Below, one piece after another: positions 23,599-36,914 of a stretch of 64,000 bases of DNA; positions within the stretch are counted from its first letter, which is position 1; each line of letters starts with the position of its first letter. The notes beneath the pieces were generated by a model that was given only the letters and a program-made list of their open reading frames with translations, made no database searches and was not told the origin of the DNA. The stretch covers positions 38,547,295-38,611,294 of the forward strand of contig NC_133389.1 in assembly GCF_047511655.1 (NCBI RefSeq), read 5' to 3'. The position numbers were made by a program, and so were the translations under genes. This DNA is from Castor canadensis. Taxonomy: Eukaryota > Chordata > Mammalia > Rodentia > Castoridae.

Positions 23599-26500
23599 CT
23601 ACCAGACAGGACAGGGCAGGACAGTATGGAAAAGACAGAATGATTCTTAGAAGGCACAGAAGTCAGCACAGATGAGATTATCTTGTCACAACACAATCCC
23701 AAAAGAGAAATTGGCCACCACAACCAGGGCACACCCTCTCGAATTGAGAGCTTTCACACCTCACTCTCCTATCCTTCTCCTGATACTTGCTCTGTGAGCT
23801 CCAGTTCCAGCCCTGACCAGTGGCAGGAGGGACTTGAAAGACTCCAGGGGCTGCCAATAGGATCAATAATCAGCTTACCTGGCTTCCTGACCACTACCGA
23901 CCCCCCTCCTTGACAGATAGCTGGGCATATCTTGCTGGGCCAACTACCATCTGCTGGCCATCAGGGCCATAGTAAGTGGACCAGCCTTCATTTACCTGGC
24001 TCTGCCCATCTGTTGTGCTGTTGTCTCCACTCATCTTGAGGGCAGACCCCCCTCCTTGCCCAGTCTACTGGACTTGAACTATAGTCCAAGGAAGCCAGAG
24101 GTAAAGGGTCTCACCCAGGAGTCCCACTGCTCTCCACTGTGTAGTCCTGGGATTCTCACAGCCCATTTGGATTACGATGACAGGAGAAAGGGCCAGAGCT
24201 GCTTGGAGTTTCCTTGTCTATTATCACTATTAGTTTAGAACCACTTTGGGACAGAAAGATGAGGAATGAGTTCCTAACTGAGCTTTGCCTGGATGAACTC
24301 TGGATTATGGGAAACTAAGCCTGGTGCTTGGCCAGGAGAAGCTGTCACACTTCAGAGCTGATACAGAGCTGGCTCAATAAAAGGCAGTTTTCAGAGTTTA
24401 CTCCAGGAGCCTCTCATCTCAGCTTAATTGCTACCACTTCACTCTCATTTAATCTAGCATCTATATTAAAAGTTACTACAAGGTCTCTAAAACCTCTGCT
24501 AGTTCCAATGTTCAGAGCTCCATGGTTCTAAACCTATTGTGTGGCTTTGACTTCAGTTGTGTATGTATCATTTTTCTAACCAGATTATGACATACTTAGG
24601 ATATGAGTTTGTCTTTCATTATACTCACATCTTCCTTGGTGTCCACTGCAATGTTGAGCACACAAGAGTCCTTACTAATTGAGAGTTGGGGAAATCTGAA
24701 GCTGTTTTGCTTTGATGACAATATCCTACTATTCCAGCAGATGGCAGTCGATCTACACAAATGTCACTTGGATCTCAAAAAAACGGACCAGGTTGAGAGT
24801 AGACCCTGATATCTGTACTGTCCAGATTGTAACGGGAATTTAAATATTTTTTAATCAAACTCTAGAAACACATACCTCTACTTATAACTGGGAAACCAAA
24901 TGTTCTCAGAGAAGGACAGAATTTAAAAATTAGCTCTGTTTAAAAAAACTCAAGAATTTGGCAAGAAATTTTGATGTGTTTTCATAACTATAAGCATGTT
25001 GGGCCTGTGTTTTTTGCCCTACAATGTGTCTCCTCTCCACAAAAGTAAGTTATCCCCTTAACAAATTTTAAAAATAACATTTTGGAATGAAATGTAGGCC
25101 GTAGTTTGCCCAAGTGGATTCAATTTGCTTCCTGCATCCTCCAGGAGGCTAAAGATCCTGTTGAAGCCAGATTTCAGAAGACAACAGACTCTCAGCAGAT
25201 GACACTGGCATTCGGAATCACCAGGGGCTGTAGAAAAGGCTCCTTCTGGAGAAGAGAGGCCTGGTGCTCTCTAAAAGTCCAGAAAATTCCAAGGGGGTGG
25301 ATGCAAAGAGGTCTATGGCTCTCCTTAGAATTGCCTTAAAAGTACAACAAAACCTAAGTCAATGCATCTGGATCTTCATGTGAAGTCAGCCCCCTCAGGA
25401 ATGTGAACTCTTAGCAGTAACCACATTTCCTCTGTTTTGTCTATAGCATGAACATATCTCTGGCCACAGAAGGCAGCCTCTCACCATGAGGTCTTCTTAA
25501 TGGATTTTCTTTCTCCCCAAGGAAACCTGCCTAACTTGAGTTCAACTGAGGCTAAAACCCCTGGGATGAGGCACTCCCTATGGCTTAATCCTTGACTCAT
25601 TCCACTCCTGCTATCACAGGGAGCCTATCTATTGCTCAAATTCAGGCATAGGTGGGAGAAGATCATTGGCACCAATCCAAACAATGAAAAAAATAAAGTC
25701 ACACTGAAGAGGGCTACAACAGATTCCAATATGATCTGTTAGTACCAAAGAAGATGGCTTTATTCTTCTTGAGTCTACTCAAGTGAGAATAATTGGTGAG
25801 GAAGAGAGAATTCCCAGAAAGTTTCTTCCTTTTGCCTGGAATTGAACTTTTACCTTAGTAGCAATGGATAAGGTCTATGAGAAGAAAATCTGGCTTCCTT
25901 GGTTCATAAAGCCACACCAGAAAGACAAACCCGCACTGGGTACTTTTGGCATCCTTTCACTCTCCACTTACTGAGTGTGTCCCGTCTGCACACCCACTGC
26001 GCTGAGGCCTGTGTAGGCTCAGGGGTGACATGGTAGAGATGAAGAATCCAGGATCAGGGAGACATCTAAGTGTCCAGGGGCACCTCAAGGTGTTATAGGG
26101 AAACTTCTGCTAGTTCTCTTCCCACCGCGACATTCTGTGACTCCAGGGACTATGAAAAGCCCATCAAATTATGTCTTGAAGCAATCACATCAGTCTCTCT
26201 ATTCATATGCCCCAATGGATAGTCCAGGTCACTGGCTGGTTATATAACATTGTTATTATATGATAATTAAAATCCTGAATCAATTCCTAATCAATACACT
26301 CGTCTTCCTATAAGTGGCATTTCCTTTGACATTTTTCTTCTCTTCAACTTTACCATGCACTTAAATGACATTAGCACCATTACACACCAACATGGGCAAT
26401 GTGTTCCTCCTCCAGTCACAAAATCTTAATTTTCTATGCCATAGGTCCTTGTTTCTTACATAGCAGATTCCCACAGAAATGGTAGAGGAACAGTTTGATA

Positions 26501-26643
26501 ACACTTTTAAAGGGGGGTTTTTCCCCACAATAGGAAGTAGGGGAGGGTGACAAAAAAGGCACAGCTCCCAAGACGTGAGGATTTGTGGTTGATCTTATTT
26601 CTCAAAACAAATGACAAAAAGAGAGTGATGTTGTGAAACTTAC
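23599..26643 (-). other. FHOD3: FHOD3 intron H-I (3.0 kb)
   Basis: Donor gtaagt, acceptor TGGTAG with a C/T-rich approach. I recognise no repeat in it; it is one of the most repeat-poor stretches of the window. Confidence 0.8.
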
Positions 26644-26836
26644 ATCGGTGATCATCTTCCCTCTGGTCTTATTCCTCTCTCTGTGGTTGGCCCGCTTCTG
26701 TTTCTGCTGCAAAACTCTTTCCCTGGTGGTACGATACTCTAGTGCAAATTCACTGATGATCCTGCAGAACTTGTTTATATTCACTTCCCGAATTGCATAA
26801 GGTGGGTGACCCATAAAGAGCAAGAAGGAGTGAAAT
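26644..26836 (-). CDS. FHOD3: FHOD3 exon H: end of FH2 and basic helix
   Basis: This exon of 193 bases supplies the last base of the split Arg, then 64 codons, ending in phase 0 at donor gtaagt (acceptor TGCAG). It encodes [40 protein letters not shown], and a strongly basic helix [20 protein letters not shown] followed by MITD. The first part closes the FH2 domain; the basic helix resembles the tail many formins carry after FH2. Because the exon ends in phase 0, the 24-base microexon that follows can be included or skipped without changing the frame. Confidence 0.95.
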
Positions 26837-27193
26837 CTGCAAGGAAGAAAGTGATGGCAATGACTTCATTTTAAAGTAACAAAAATTACTGGTCTAAAAT
26901 CTTTCCTAAGTAACCAATGAGCCAGATTCTCAGGGGAGGTCACTGTTTTTCATTCCTCAGACTTTGAGTTTCAAGAGTCTTCTCAAGAGAGAATACAAAC
27001 ACTTTTTCCTTGATGGAAATTATGTCTAGGTGGTAAAATTTTTCTTATCTGTAGTCTAATATTTTTCTAAATAGACATGTAAAACTTTCTTAAAATGATA
27101 AAGTAGTATTTTAAGGAAAATATTTGACAGTTTCTAGATTATATAAGAATTGAATAGGAATAAGGAAATATTGCTTAGAAATTCTTTTAATGA

Positions 27194-27522
27194 GGGCCAG
27201 GTGTGTGGAACATGTCTGTAATCCCAGCTACTCAGGAGATGATTGAAAGAATAGAGGTTCAATGTCAGCCCAAGCATAAAGTTGCAAGACCCTATATCAA
27301 AACAAGCCAAGTTGACGGTGCACACCTGTAATCCCAGTCACAGGGGAAGCATAGAAAGGAAGACTGCAGCTCAAGACAAGCCTGGGGCAAAACCATGAGT
27401 CCCTAACTGAAAAATAACTAAAGCAACCAAGGACTGGGGCATAGCTCCTGCCTAGTGTGGGGCCCTTCCATCTACTGGTGGAGTTCAAACTCCAGTACCA
27501 TAAAAAAAAAAAAAAGATGAAA
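27194..27522 (+). mobile_element. SINE trimer (B1-B1-ID) with target duplication
   Basis: Two B1-like heads and an ID half end in an A tail. AGAAATTCTTTTAATGA (27177-27193) and AGAAATCCCTTTAATGA (27523-27539) flank it, 15 of 17 bases alike, so the trimer moved as one unit. Confidence 0.85.
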
Positions 27523-28039
27523 AGAAATCCCTTTAATGAATACTTGGAACAGATATGAACATATGACAGATAACATTAATGGATGGTTTATAAATATATG
27601 CTTATAAAATTTTCTGAGTATTGTTAAACATATCTTATAATATTACATACAATATTAGTTTAATTAGGAAAGACCAAGTAAGCAGAAAAAATAAGTTTAT
27701 TTTATTTATAAATAAAATGTAAACTCAATTTGTAAATTAAGAGTTATTAGATCCTATGTGTTTTAAAATTTTGTAAAATAGTCAATTTCAGTTATCAGGA
27801 AATAAGAAAAAAGATAGTAGGAAACAGAGGGAAATATTTATATGAAACAAACAGCATTAAATAAATAATATCCCTATTTGTAGACAAAACCTTTTGGGTT
27901 TGACTAGTCTAGTTTATGCAGTTTGAATACGGGTGGTGTTTATTTTTTTAATGAAGGACATTTTCTTATTCTTTTTTGTGAAAAAGTATAAACTAAAGTA
28001 TACAACTTGTGTTTAAACTAAAAGGGAGGTAAAAAAGTG

Positions 28040-28765
28040 CTAGCAAAAACTAAGAAACTCTTAGAAGAAAACAGTCTAAATCTTCATGACTTTGTATTAG
28101 ACAATGCTCTTTTAGATAAGATACCAAAAGCATGAGCACCCAATGGGGGAAAAAAAAAACTAGATAAATTGAACCTCTCCAAAATTAAAACTAAATTTTT
28201 TGTTTCAAAAGGCATCACCAAGGGTGAAAAAGACAACATTTTGAATGGGATAAAATACTTGGAAATCCTGTGTAATAAGCCACTTGTATGTAGAATATAT
28301 AAAGGAATCTTACAACTAAATGTTGAAAAATAGATGGATGAAGGATTTGAATAGATCTTTCTCCTAAAAAGAGACACACATAGTCTAGAAGTACATAGAA
28401 AGATGCTCGCCATCAGTCAATAGGGAATGCAAATCAAACTCACAAGGAGAGACCTTCCACTCCATACTCCTGAGAGGGCTAGAATCAGAGACAGATGAGA
28501 GTTGGTGAAATGTGGAGAAACTGGAAACCTCTTCCAACACTGGCAGGAACAGAAGATGGTTCAGCTGCTACAGAGAACAGTCTGGTAGTTTCTCAGAAAG
28601 TTAAATGTAGACCTTCCAAAAGATCTAGCAAATTTAAGTTTGTGCACATATCCCAAAGAAATGAAAACAAGTGTACACACAAGACCTTCTACACAAATGT
28701 TCACAGCAGCATTCTTCACAATAGCCAGAATGGGTCCATCCCCAGATGAATGGATAAGCAAAAAG
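28040..28765 (+). mobile_element. LINE-1 3' fragment
   Basis: The sequence follows the end of L1 ORF2 (ATGGATGAAGGATTTGAATA, AGATGCTCGCCATCAGTCAA, TTCACAGCAGCATTCTTCAC, AGATGAATGGATAAGC). Stops and frameshifts break it. Confidence 0.75.
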
Positions 28766-29324
28766 GAAAGTCATGCAAGACCCTGCAGGACAGGCCCCAC
28801 TACCTCTCTGACATCATCTCATATGACTTAATCATACTGGATCCCTGGTTTTCCTTGAATAAGCTCACCATAAGACCTCAGGCCCCTCTGCAGTGTGTAG
28901 GAAATCCTGGATGGACACAGAGGTGGAAGAACTGACAGTCTGCAGGACTTGTGGTGGTGGGAGGGGTATGGAGGCCACTCACAGCCTGACAAGTGCCAGC
29001 AGCTTGCTCTCTATGCCACAGAGAGCGCATGGATGTGCTCTTTCATCCTATACGTCATCTCCCCAGGAAGGCCTGTCTTGAGCACCTCTTGCAAAACAGA
29101 ACCTTTTTGTCACTTTCCATCCCACTTGTACTCTAATTTGCTCTTCCTGGCTCTTATTGCCAACCAACATTATATATTGGATATGAAATATAGGTTATGA
29201 GATGAGGACAGGATAGACTATTGTTACTGTTCTACACATATTCCCTTCTGTCACTATTTAAGAACTTTATGAAGGAGGAATCAATGAAAAGACCATCAGT
29301 CCATAGCTGGGTTAATACTTTGTT

Positions 29325-29640
29325 TCATTTTTTATTTTTTGTAGCAATACTGGGTTTGAACTTAGTGCCTTGTACTTGCTAGGCAGGTAATGCCTTCAGT
29401 CCTTTTTTGTTTTAGTTATTTTTCGATGAAGTGTCATGTTTTGGAGCCCACCTCAGCACAAACCTCCTACTTACACCTCCTGCAAACCTGAAATTACAGA
29501 CATGGACCACCATGCCTAGCTTTTTTGCTGACGTGTAGTCTTGCTAACTTTTTGTACAGACTGGTCTTGAACTGCAATCCTCCCAATTTCTGCCTCATAA
29601 GTAGCTGGGATTACAGGCATGAGCCACCATGCCCAACCAC
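29325..29640 (-). mobile_element. Composite ID/B1 SINE
   Basis: Reversed ID (CTTGTACTTGCTAGGCAGGT) and two B1-like parts ending GCATGAGCCACCATGCCCAA. Confidence 0.8.
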
Positions 29641-31856
29641 TTCATTCTTATTACATGACCTTTCTGGGTTCTCTTTTATATGTAACACACTCAAGACCCC
29701 TTATCCTCCTAAAACATTGTTTTTGAATCCAAAGGGCATCTCAACGTAACATATAATTTGGAACTGTAATTCAAAAATATATTTTACAAATAATGAGAGT
29801 AACAAATCAGCAAGTAAAATTCACACCTGAAAAAAAAAGATTTAAATACACATTTGAAAAGAGACCCACTATACATTCCTTTAGAAGGTGTAACTTGGAG
29901 TAAAACATTTACGTTGACTGTAACTTTTAGAATACATGACACAAAGGTCATGCAGTCATGGAGGGGCTGACTCCTTATCAGTACCCCAAGGCAGAAGTCA
30001 AAACATCTTTGGTTTGTTCCATTACCTGCCTTTTTACTGAAGTGTACCACTGAGAAGGGGTATGGCACAGGGTGGGGGAGGGATGGATTTCAGAGAATGG
30101 TCTCTGCTTCCCAATACGTGAGGTCAAAGGCTAGCCCAGCAGGCTTTCTGGGGGATGTTGGCAGGAAGGGAAGGAAAAGGAAGCAAATCAGCTGGGCTCT
30201 CAGTCTTCCATCTCTATTTCAACAAGATATCCCTGCTCTGATCAGTTCCACATATGGGGCTCCTGCTAAAGACGTCATTTGAACCCAGGTTCTTTGCTTT
30301 AGATGTCTTGGACTGGCCACCGCTGCTACCCTGGTTAGCCATGCACCTTTTACTACCATAGTGAATTTCTGGCCCATCCTGGTCATCCCTGGTAGGATGG
30401 CAATAGTGAGTAGATAGGAATTTGGGTGAGGCAGGAGCAACCATTATCCAAGTGACCAGCTTAGATGGAACAATTAGAGCACATGTATATATCTTAAAGA
30501 ATAGCCTTATCACCCAAATGATTTTTTATCTGTCTGAGATAAAATGATTAATAAAACCAGGCACAACAGCTTTATAAAATTTTCATAAAATTGTTCTAGT
30601 TTCATGACATTCCAAATGGAAATTATTTATTTGCTTATTTTTTTTTTTAAGTTGGAAATTGCTTGTATCATACAAAGCATGAAGGGTCAAACCAGCTCAT
30701 ATTCCCTACATCCCCTCTTTACTCATGTTAAAAGCATAGTGTTCTTTAATTTCAGTAAGAAATTTGATAAAATCTCTTATAAAATTCTTCTTTCCAAAGG
30801 GCAATGGGAAGTTCAAGATGAAGTGTAGTTAGGGGGATTTAAAGTTAAACAACTAAATCCCACAAATCCGTATTAGTGGATAGTTGTCAATCTAGAGGGA
30901 AGATTTTTATACCTCATTTCTGTCCTGTTCAACATTTTAAAACCATACCCTCTGTTTTTTTTCAACAGTCTGTATCAAATGACCAAGGAAATATAATTAT
31001 CAAAGCAGCAAATGACACAAGCTGAAAGGAGGTGAATGTGAAGACAAGAGAATAAGATTTTTGAAAGTCCCAGGTAAGTTCAAGAAAGATGAAAGAAGGA
31101 AAGGAGAGGTGAGGAGAGAAGGATGGAGAGAGAGGGTCCTACACCAATATTCTGTGATGAAGCACAGAAGAAAGTGGTGGCTCAAAGCTGGAAACACCCT
31201 TGCCTGGGAAGTTAGAAGACCAGGGTTCTAGTCCCGGCTGTTACCACTTACTAGAGGACGAGCCCTGGACAGCCACAGAGCCATGCTAGATCCCAGCCAG
31301 CCTTTTTGTGGGTAAAGCAAGGCCTGGTCAATCACTGCTGTGTCTCCAGGGTCCTTTTGGATCCTGTGACTCTGAGGAAGGCTTGTCCATAGGACAGAAC
31401 CTTCGGTGGAGCCCAGCCCTCACTCAGGCATGTATGGTGAAGAGCAGCTGCTGGAGAATTCACCATTGCAAGGCCCTCAGAGGCCAGACTGCAGACCTGA
31501 AAAGGGAGAAACTTTTTTCACAAGCAGAGTTGCCTTGCAAGGGAGTAGGCTCTTTGTAGGTGAAACTGCTCAAGAGGAGGCATTCAATTTATTATAGATC
31601 TTACAAATGCAATTCCTGATTAGGTGGGACCTTTGGATCAAATTATCTGTGACATTTCTACCAACTTCAAGATCCAATGGCATTCTATTTTTGTGTAAGA
31701 AAAATTAAGTATCCATGAAATTGTTAAACGTGTCTCACAGTATACTTGCTATGCGCTGAGGATATCTGGTAACATTTTTATAAACTTAACCTTCAAATCC
31801 TGGCTTGCAAAATATTTCCAACAATACTGATCTCTCTCTAAGTTTGATATACTTAC

Positions 31857-32047
31857 CTGTTAATTATTCTTCTATGCACAATCTTCAAAATTATAATTCG
31901 TTCTGCACAGTCTTTTAGAAACTCTGACATCCGTTGCTTTAAAACTGGTTTCATTTCATGTTTTGCAATAGCCTTGAGGTGATCCCATGAAGCTTTGCAT
32001 CTTCTCTCCATCTGACATAAATTATCCTGAAGTTGATCAAAGTCAAC
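31857..32047 (-). CDS. FHOD3: FHOD3 exon G: FH2 domain, post region
   Basis: This exon of 191 bases starts in phase 0 after TTCAG with a good pyrimidine tract and ends inside an Arg codon at donor gtaagt. It encodes VDFDQLQDNLCQMERRCKAS, WDHLKAIAKHEMKPVLKQRM and SEFLKDCAERIIILKIVHRR, ending IINR. This is the helical C-terminal half of FH2, which includes the post region that receives the lasso of the partner subunit. The final Arg is AG from this exon and A from the next. Confidence 0.95.
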
Positions 32048-35000
32048 CTGAAAACAGAGAGGGAACACTGCAAATGTGCTGAAACCACTGGACACCAACC
32101 TGAACTGGGAGACCACAGTGCCTCCAGAAAGAAACAAAACATCATAACCAAATCTACATCTTGAAATACAAACATATTTATGGTCTGGAAATCATTCACA
32201 TGTGAATTTGTTATTATCTCCACATCGATCTTCAGTGATAAAACTGTTCTCCAAGTGAACCCAATACCCAAGTCACCTTTTCTTGCCCTATTTGGAAAGA
32301 AATGTTCTGAAAGTCTTTGAGAACTGTAAATTAAAACATGAAATGAAAGAACCTAGTACAAGATGAACTGAGTAGATGTCTCATAAAACTTTTCATAGCA
32401 CTATTGTTCTACTGGGATAATATTTTAGAAGTATAATATTGTAGAAGCAACCTAGTCATACATGAATGACTCTGTTATGCCAGGGCCAGCTCATGGGTGG
32501 TCAGCTTCTCTTCAGCATGATCTCCTGCATGATTTGGGTGGCAAATTATTTTGTTCATCTACCATCCACACATTCAACCAACACTCATGGAGGACCTAGT
32601 ACACACCAGTCCCCATATCAGGCATTAAATATACAAAGACAAATACAGAATGCAACCAAATTCATACCTTAAAGAGCCTCACCATCCTATAGAATGGGCT
32701 CACAAAACTCTGAAGAATATAATGCACCCACCAGACCTGTGTTAAGGGGCTGGGAATGAGATCTTGAAATGAAAATTATGCAAAGAACAGGTGACAGAGC
32801 ACCAGTGTTGTATTCAGGGAAGTGCAAATAGTTTGGATGACTGAAATGGCCTGAATGGGGTTTTCTAAAGTAATGCTTTAATAAAAATTCTAGACTAAAA
32901 ATTACATGAATCAAAGAGTTATTTAGTCATAAAAATATACTTGAGAGTCACATTTAATGGAGATGAGAACTGGGAAAGAAACTGAGAGTGACAGAACGAG
33001 AGAATTAGATTAGCAAGTGGGCAGGCTGGAGGGGGACTGAGATGGATAGGGAGTGAACAATAGTGGGACACGTAAGAGTGTGGCAAATAGAGGAGCAGAA
33101 GAGCAAGGAGGTGAGCTGCCACTGCTCAAATGCCAACGACCATGGTGACCAGGGTCTGGAGAAGAATGACCAGAAAAAAAAGGGACTTGCTGGAGTGAAT
33201 ATAAACTACTAGCTCCACCCTCAGGACAAGGGAAGGGATCAAGTTAATACAGGCAGAACTGTGAGATGATCTGTGACACTCAACAGGAACAGCACTTGGA
33301 GCACAGAGGATGCCCTATGGCCAGAAAGGAGAGGGCACAGACTGGATTTCTTGGGTCATGGAGCCAAAAAGGCTCTGGGACTGAAGGCTGAGAAGAGGCA
33401 GCAGATGACCTCATGGCCTCCTGTTGCCAGCGACACAAACCTGGGTCAACAATTATCTTCAGTAATTGCCAAAGTTAGTGCTCAGGGACTATCTGCAGTC
33501 CTAATCTATATGGTCAATCAAGCATAAGTTATGTCTCTATTAGGTAAATGACAACTAAGCATCCAGTAGACTTTTGGGAAAGGCCTGATACTGAGGGGAG
33601 CTGATGCCCTAGGGCAGCCTCTGGGGTCAGGTTCGGTCTGTGTTGGGACTCCTAGTCCAGGACCACTTTGGTTATAGCCAGCTCAGTTGGGGTAGCCCTA
33701 GGTAAAACTGAAGGACTGCACAAGAATGGAACTGATTTGTTCTGGGTGGCTCTAGAAAAGACCAAGATGAAGGGGATCCAGACAGTCAGACAGACTTTGT
33801 CTGTAATTCCTAATAAAACTGTCTTCTGATGAGATGCTCATGGGAATGTTGGGACAGCAGCTCGAGGACCCTCTGCTGGGACACTCAGAGGGGCTTTCTG
33901 CCTTGGTTAGAATACTGAATACTTGTAAAGACCACAGAGTGCCTGTCACAGAATAACAAGTGCTTGTTAAGTAGAGGACTCTGTTCTGAGAAGCCCTTTG
34001 GCAGCTTTGAGTTGGGGAAAGCTAGGCTAGGCCTCTTTTCACTTCAGGGCAGATATGCTATCAAGCCAACTGAGGGGTCTTGCTTGGTGCATCTGGTGGC
34101 TGCCAGCCTTTGACTCCTGAGGCAGGCAAAGGAGGCCCCCACAAGCCAGTCCTGTGGTAGAAGACAAAGAGAGTGAGAGCTCCTGCAAGGAGACCTTCAC
34201 TGCTGCCCACCCCATTCCTTGCCCACCTTGCCCTCTACTCCGTCTCCTCATCTCGCACTGAACTCTGATGTATCCCAGCACTATTAGCTTCTACTCCCCA
34301 CCCCATTTAGTTACCAGGAGATTCCTTCATGCTGGCTTGACTGCTGTGTCCTGTTGAAGGGTGCCTCCAACTCAGCAAGCTTCCTAAGCTTCTATGACCT
34401 TCATTTCTCCCAGTTCTCCCTCAGTGATTCTCCTACGCTGGAGGCAGCTAGGTGGTCCACATATCGCAACTCTCGTTTCTACTAAACCACATGCTCATGG
34501 AGACACTAGCTCTGCACTCACTTTAAGAGGTTGCAGCTGAAGGGCCAACGCTATATACTATTTACAACCCTATAAAAACGTTCCCTGTGTGTAAGATCAT
34601 TGGGATGGACAATCTGTAAGCAACGGGGCCAGGCCTGCCCTGTTTCCTGGCTCCATGCCTCACTGAAGGTCCTACGGACATCTCAGGAGGAGCCAGAGGG
34701 CGTCTTTTTGCCGTTTGCCTACCTAAGAGACAGACTGTGCAGTTGTAATGTTCTGGAGACTCCAGCCTGGTGAGTAACACTTTCAAGAGTGGATGAGGGA
34801 GTGAGGACTTGGATGGCAGGCTTGTCTTACGTACCTCAGTAGGAAAGAATCTGACCAAGAACCAGAGATAGGAAAAAGATCTTAAAAGTTCATTAGAAAC
34901 AGCATAAAACGAGTCATATTCACAAACTCCAGAGCAGGGAATGCAGGCAGCACTGAATGTCTTTCTTAATACAGCATGTGCGCCTCTGAGTGACACATAA

Positions 35001-35055
35001 AGATCCAACAGCAGACGCCGGGGCAACACTGGCTCCTCTGTGTCCATGGACGTAC
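32048..35055 (-). other. FHOD3: FHOD3 intron F-G (3.0 kb)
   Basis: Donor gtacgt, acceptor TTCAG. An L2-like fragment lies near 32570-32700; otherwise nothing recognisable is present. Confidence 0.85.
32570..32700 (+). mobile_element. LINE-2 3' end-like fragment
   Basis: ATTCAACCAACACTCATGGA, CACCAGTCCCCATATCAGGC and a following TACAAAGACAAATACAG stretch follow the L2 3' pattern. Confidence 0.5.
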
Positions 35056-35217
35056 CTTGGCTGACCTGGTGATGGCTCCGATCTCTGAGTACAGATCAGA
35101 GCTGTCTGGAAAGTTTTCCACCACCATGGTGCACACATGGTGGAGAAGAGACTGCTTGTGCACTGTGTCTTTGACTTCTGGAACCTTCTCGAGGTAGCTT
35201 AACTCAAACGCTTTGGC
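35056..35217 (-). CDS. FHOD3: FHOD3 exon F: FH2 domain
   Basis: This exon of 162 bases is 54 codons, phase 0 at both ends (acceptor AACAG, donor gtacgt). It encodes [38 protein letters not shown] and [16 protein letters not shown]. It continues the FH2 helical bundle directly after the GNFLNGTN motif, and the LxxL-rich helices and the LLHHVC segment are typical of formins. Longer open frames cross this exon in other frames, but only this frame continues the protein on both sides. Confidence 0.95.
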
Positions 35218-35937
35218 CTGTTTGATGACATTAAATAAAAGATGAGAAAAATGTTTTATGTAGGCTCTTAGAATTGCATAGAATCAATACCCTGCTATTT
35301 CAGCCCAGAATTTGGTTTCTCTGTGACTGAAGCTGTAGGGTCACACACTCCATCCTCCCATCACCGACTGCTTATGGAGCAGCCACACTGGAAAGGAAGT
35401 TGAGTCTCCAGCCCTTTCCCACCACAGTCCCAAGCCACACCCCGGAGCTCACCCCTCAATCAGAGTGTCAAGGGACTGAGTCTCTACGTCTGAGTACCGA
35501 CAGCTTCTTTCTCCCCTGACCCTGCTTCCTGTCTACTTTCTGACCAGAGCAAGCCCAAAAGGAAGAACGACAAAGTTACTTTAAAAAAATTCAGAATGTG
35601 CATTAACACAAATATTTGAGTGATAAGCTCAGGGGAAAAGAAAAACAGGGCAGAAGAAAATTTCTCAATGTCAATTTTGAGAGCAACAGTTTGTAAGGAA
35701 AAGTGTGCTTATTTTCCTAAGCTTCCTAACTTATAGCAAGGTTCACCTTCAAATAAATGGGCCCAAATAAATAAATGTCTGAAGGTCAAAATTCCTTCTG
35801 CTTTTCAGCAAGACAAACAACACAAAAGCTGTTGTACTGTGCTTTAGGGAGACCAGAGGTATAGCCTCCTGAGGTAAATGGCAGGCAGGGATTTAGTGAC
35901 AAGAGAGGCAAGAGGATAGGAGTTAGGGAAGACTTAC
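35218..35937 (-). other. FHOD3: FHOD3 intron E-F (720 bases)
   Basis: Donor gtaagt, acceptor AACAG. No repeat or other feature is seen. Confidence 0.9.
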
Positions 35938-36057
35938 ATTAGTTCCATTTAGAAAGTTTCCAATGGCTAGGAGGGTAGACAGGATATAGCCCAGGGTTTT
36001 ATTGTTTTCCAACTGGTCTATTCCTTCCTTCAGGTCCAAAAGTGGTTCTGCCACTTC
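35938..36057 (-). CDS. FHOD3: FHOD3 exon E: FH2 GNFLN motif
   Basis: This exon of 120 bases is 40 codons, phase 0 at both ends (donor gtaagt). It encodes [20 protein letters not shown], then [20 protein letters not shown]. The GNFLNG motif is one of the most conserved parts of every FH2 domain, in the helical region that contacts actin. The acceptor is GAAAG preceded by a run of eight T, less pyrimidine-rich near the junction than its neighbours, but the frame and the known protein sequence fix the start. The next intron downstream is only 720 bases, the shortest in the window. Confidence 0.94.
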
Positions 36058-36611
36058 CTTTCAGTTAAAAAAAATATATGAAAAAGAAGATACATGTTGG
36101 CTTTCTTTTTTCTTTTTCAGAATAAGGTAACAAGAAGCAGAGTTCTCCCCAGCACAGAGCAATCTCACCTGATGAGCATTTTCTCCCAGGTACAACAAAG
36201 TGCCAAAAGGCAACAAGGAGTCTAATCTACAAAATTCCATGGTGGAGATCAAGCAGAGCTCATCCTGGGGTGACAAAGGCTCTGTCTTCCCTGGTCTTCC
36301 TATTGTCTAAGCCTAAGCATGACCTGCAGGTCATTCCTCCCCTCACTCTGCTCCTGACCATGGCTGACTTTCAAGACAATCTTCTTTATAATGCCCCTTT
36401 AGCATCTAGACCACAGGCCTCCTCTTTGCCTTTCCTCCTTCTAGGCAGATGATTCTAGAAACTCTCCTCACTATCACTGGACCACCCTGTTCTCCTCCCC
36501 TCCTCTCTAGGCACTCCATGATGGCTACCCTTTTGCCAGGGTTACTCATTAGAAGGTCACAGTCCTTGTTATTACCATTCCCCTAGACCTTTCGCTTGCC
36601 CTGTAGTCTCA

Positions 36612-36637
36612 CTGTCTGTCTGTCTATCTCTCTCTCT
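36612..36637 (+). repeat. TCTG/TC simple repeat
   Basis: Short CTGTCTGT units run into TCTCTCTC. Confidence 0.8.
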
Positions 36638-36914
36638 TTGCTCCTCCCCACCCCACATCCCTACTGGGGCCATCCCCTTGCCTGTATCTCAAAGCCAGGA
36701 AGTTCAGCTTGAGTTTCTCCAGCATCCTTGCTTCTGCTAGGGTGGCCCTGCCAGTCCCCAACTAATATTGGGTCAGTTGCCTGCTTCCTCCAAGGTGTTG
36801 CCAGAGAGTCACCTAAGTGTACAGACTGGCTTTGCAACTGAGTTATACCAGTTGCCTTAGCAGTCCTAGGCATCTTCATCCCTGCTTGATTCTCTAGTAA
36901 ATTCAAATACAATA

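Larger units (their letters stand above)
26837..31856 (-). other. FHOD3: FHOD3 intron G-H (5.0 kb)
   Basis: Donor gtaagt, acceptor TGCAG. It contains a SINE trimer with target duplication, a 3' piece of L1 and a composite SINE. From about 29640 to 31856 no clear repeat or gene is seen apart from a purine-rich patch near 31080-31135. Confidence 0.85.

Noticed and set aside
34562..35047. Minus-strand open frame of 161 codons ending next to exon F
   Set aside because: It lies in the intron just after the exon F donor and matches nothing; the FHOD3 frame of exon F ends at 35056.
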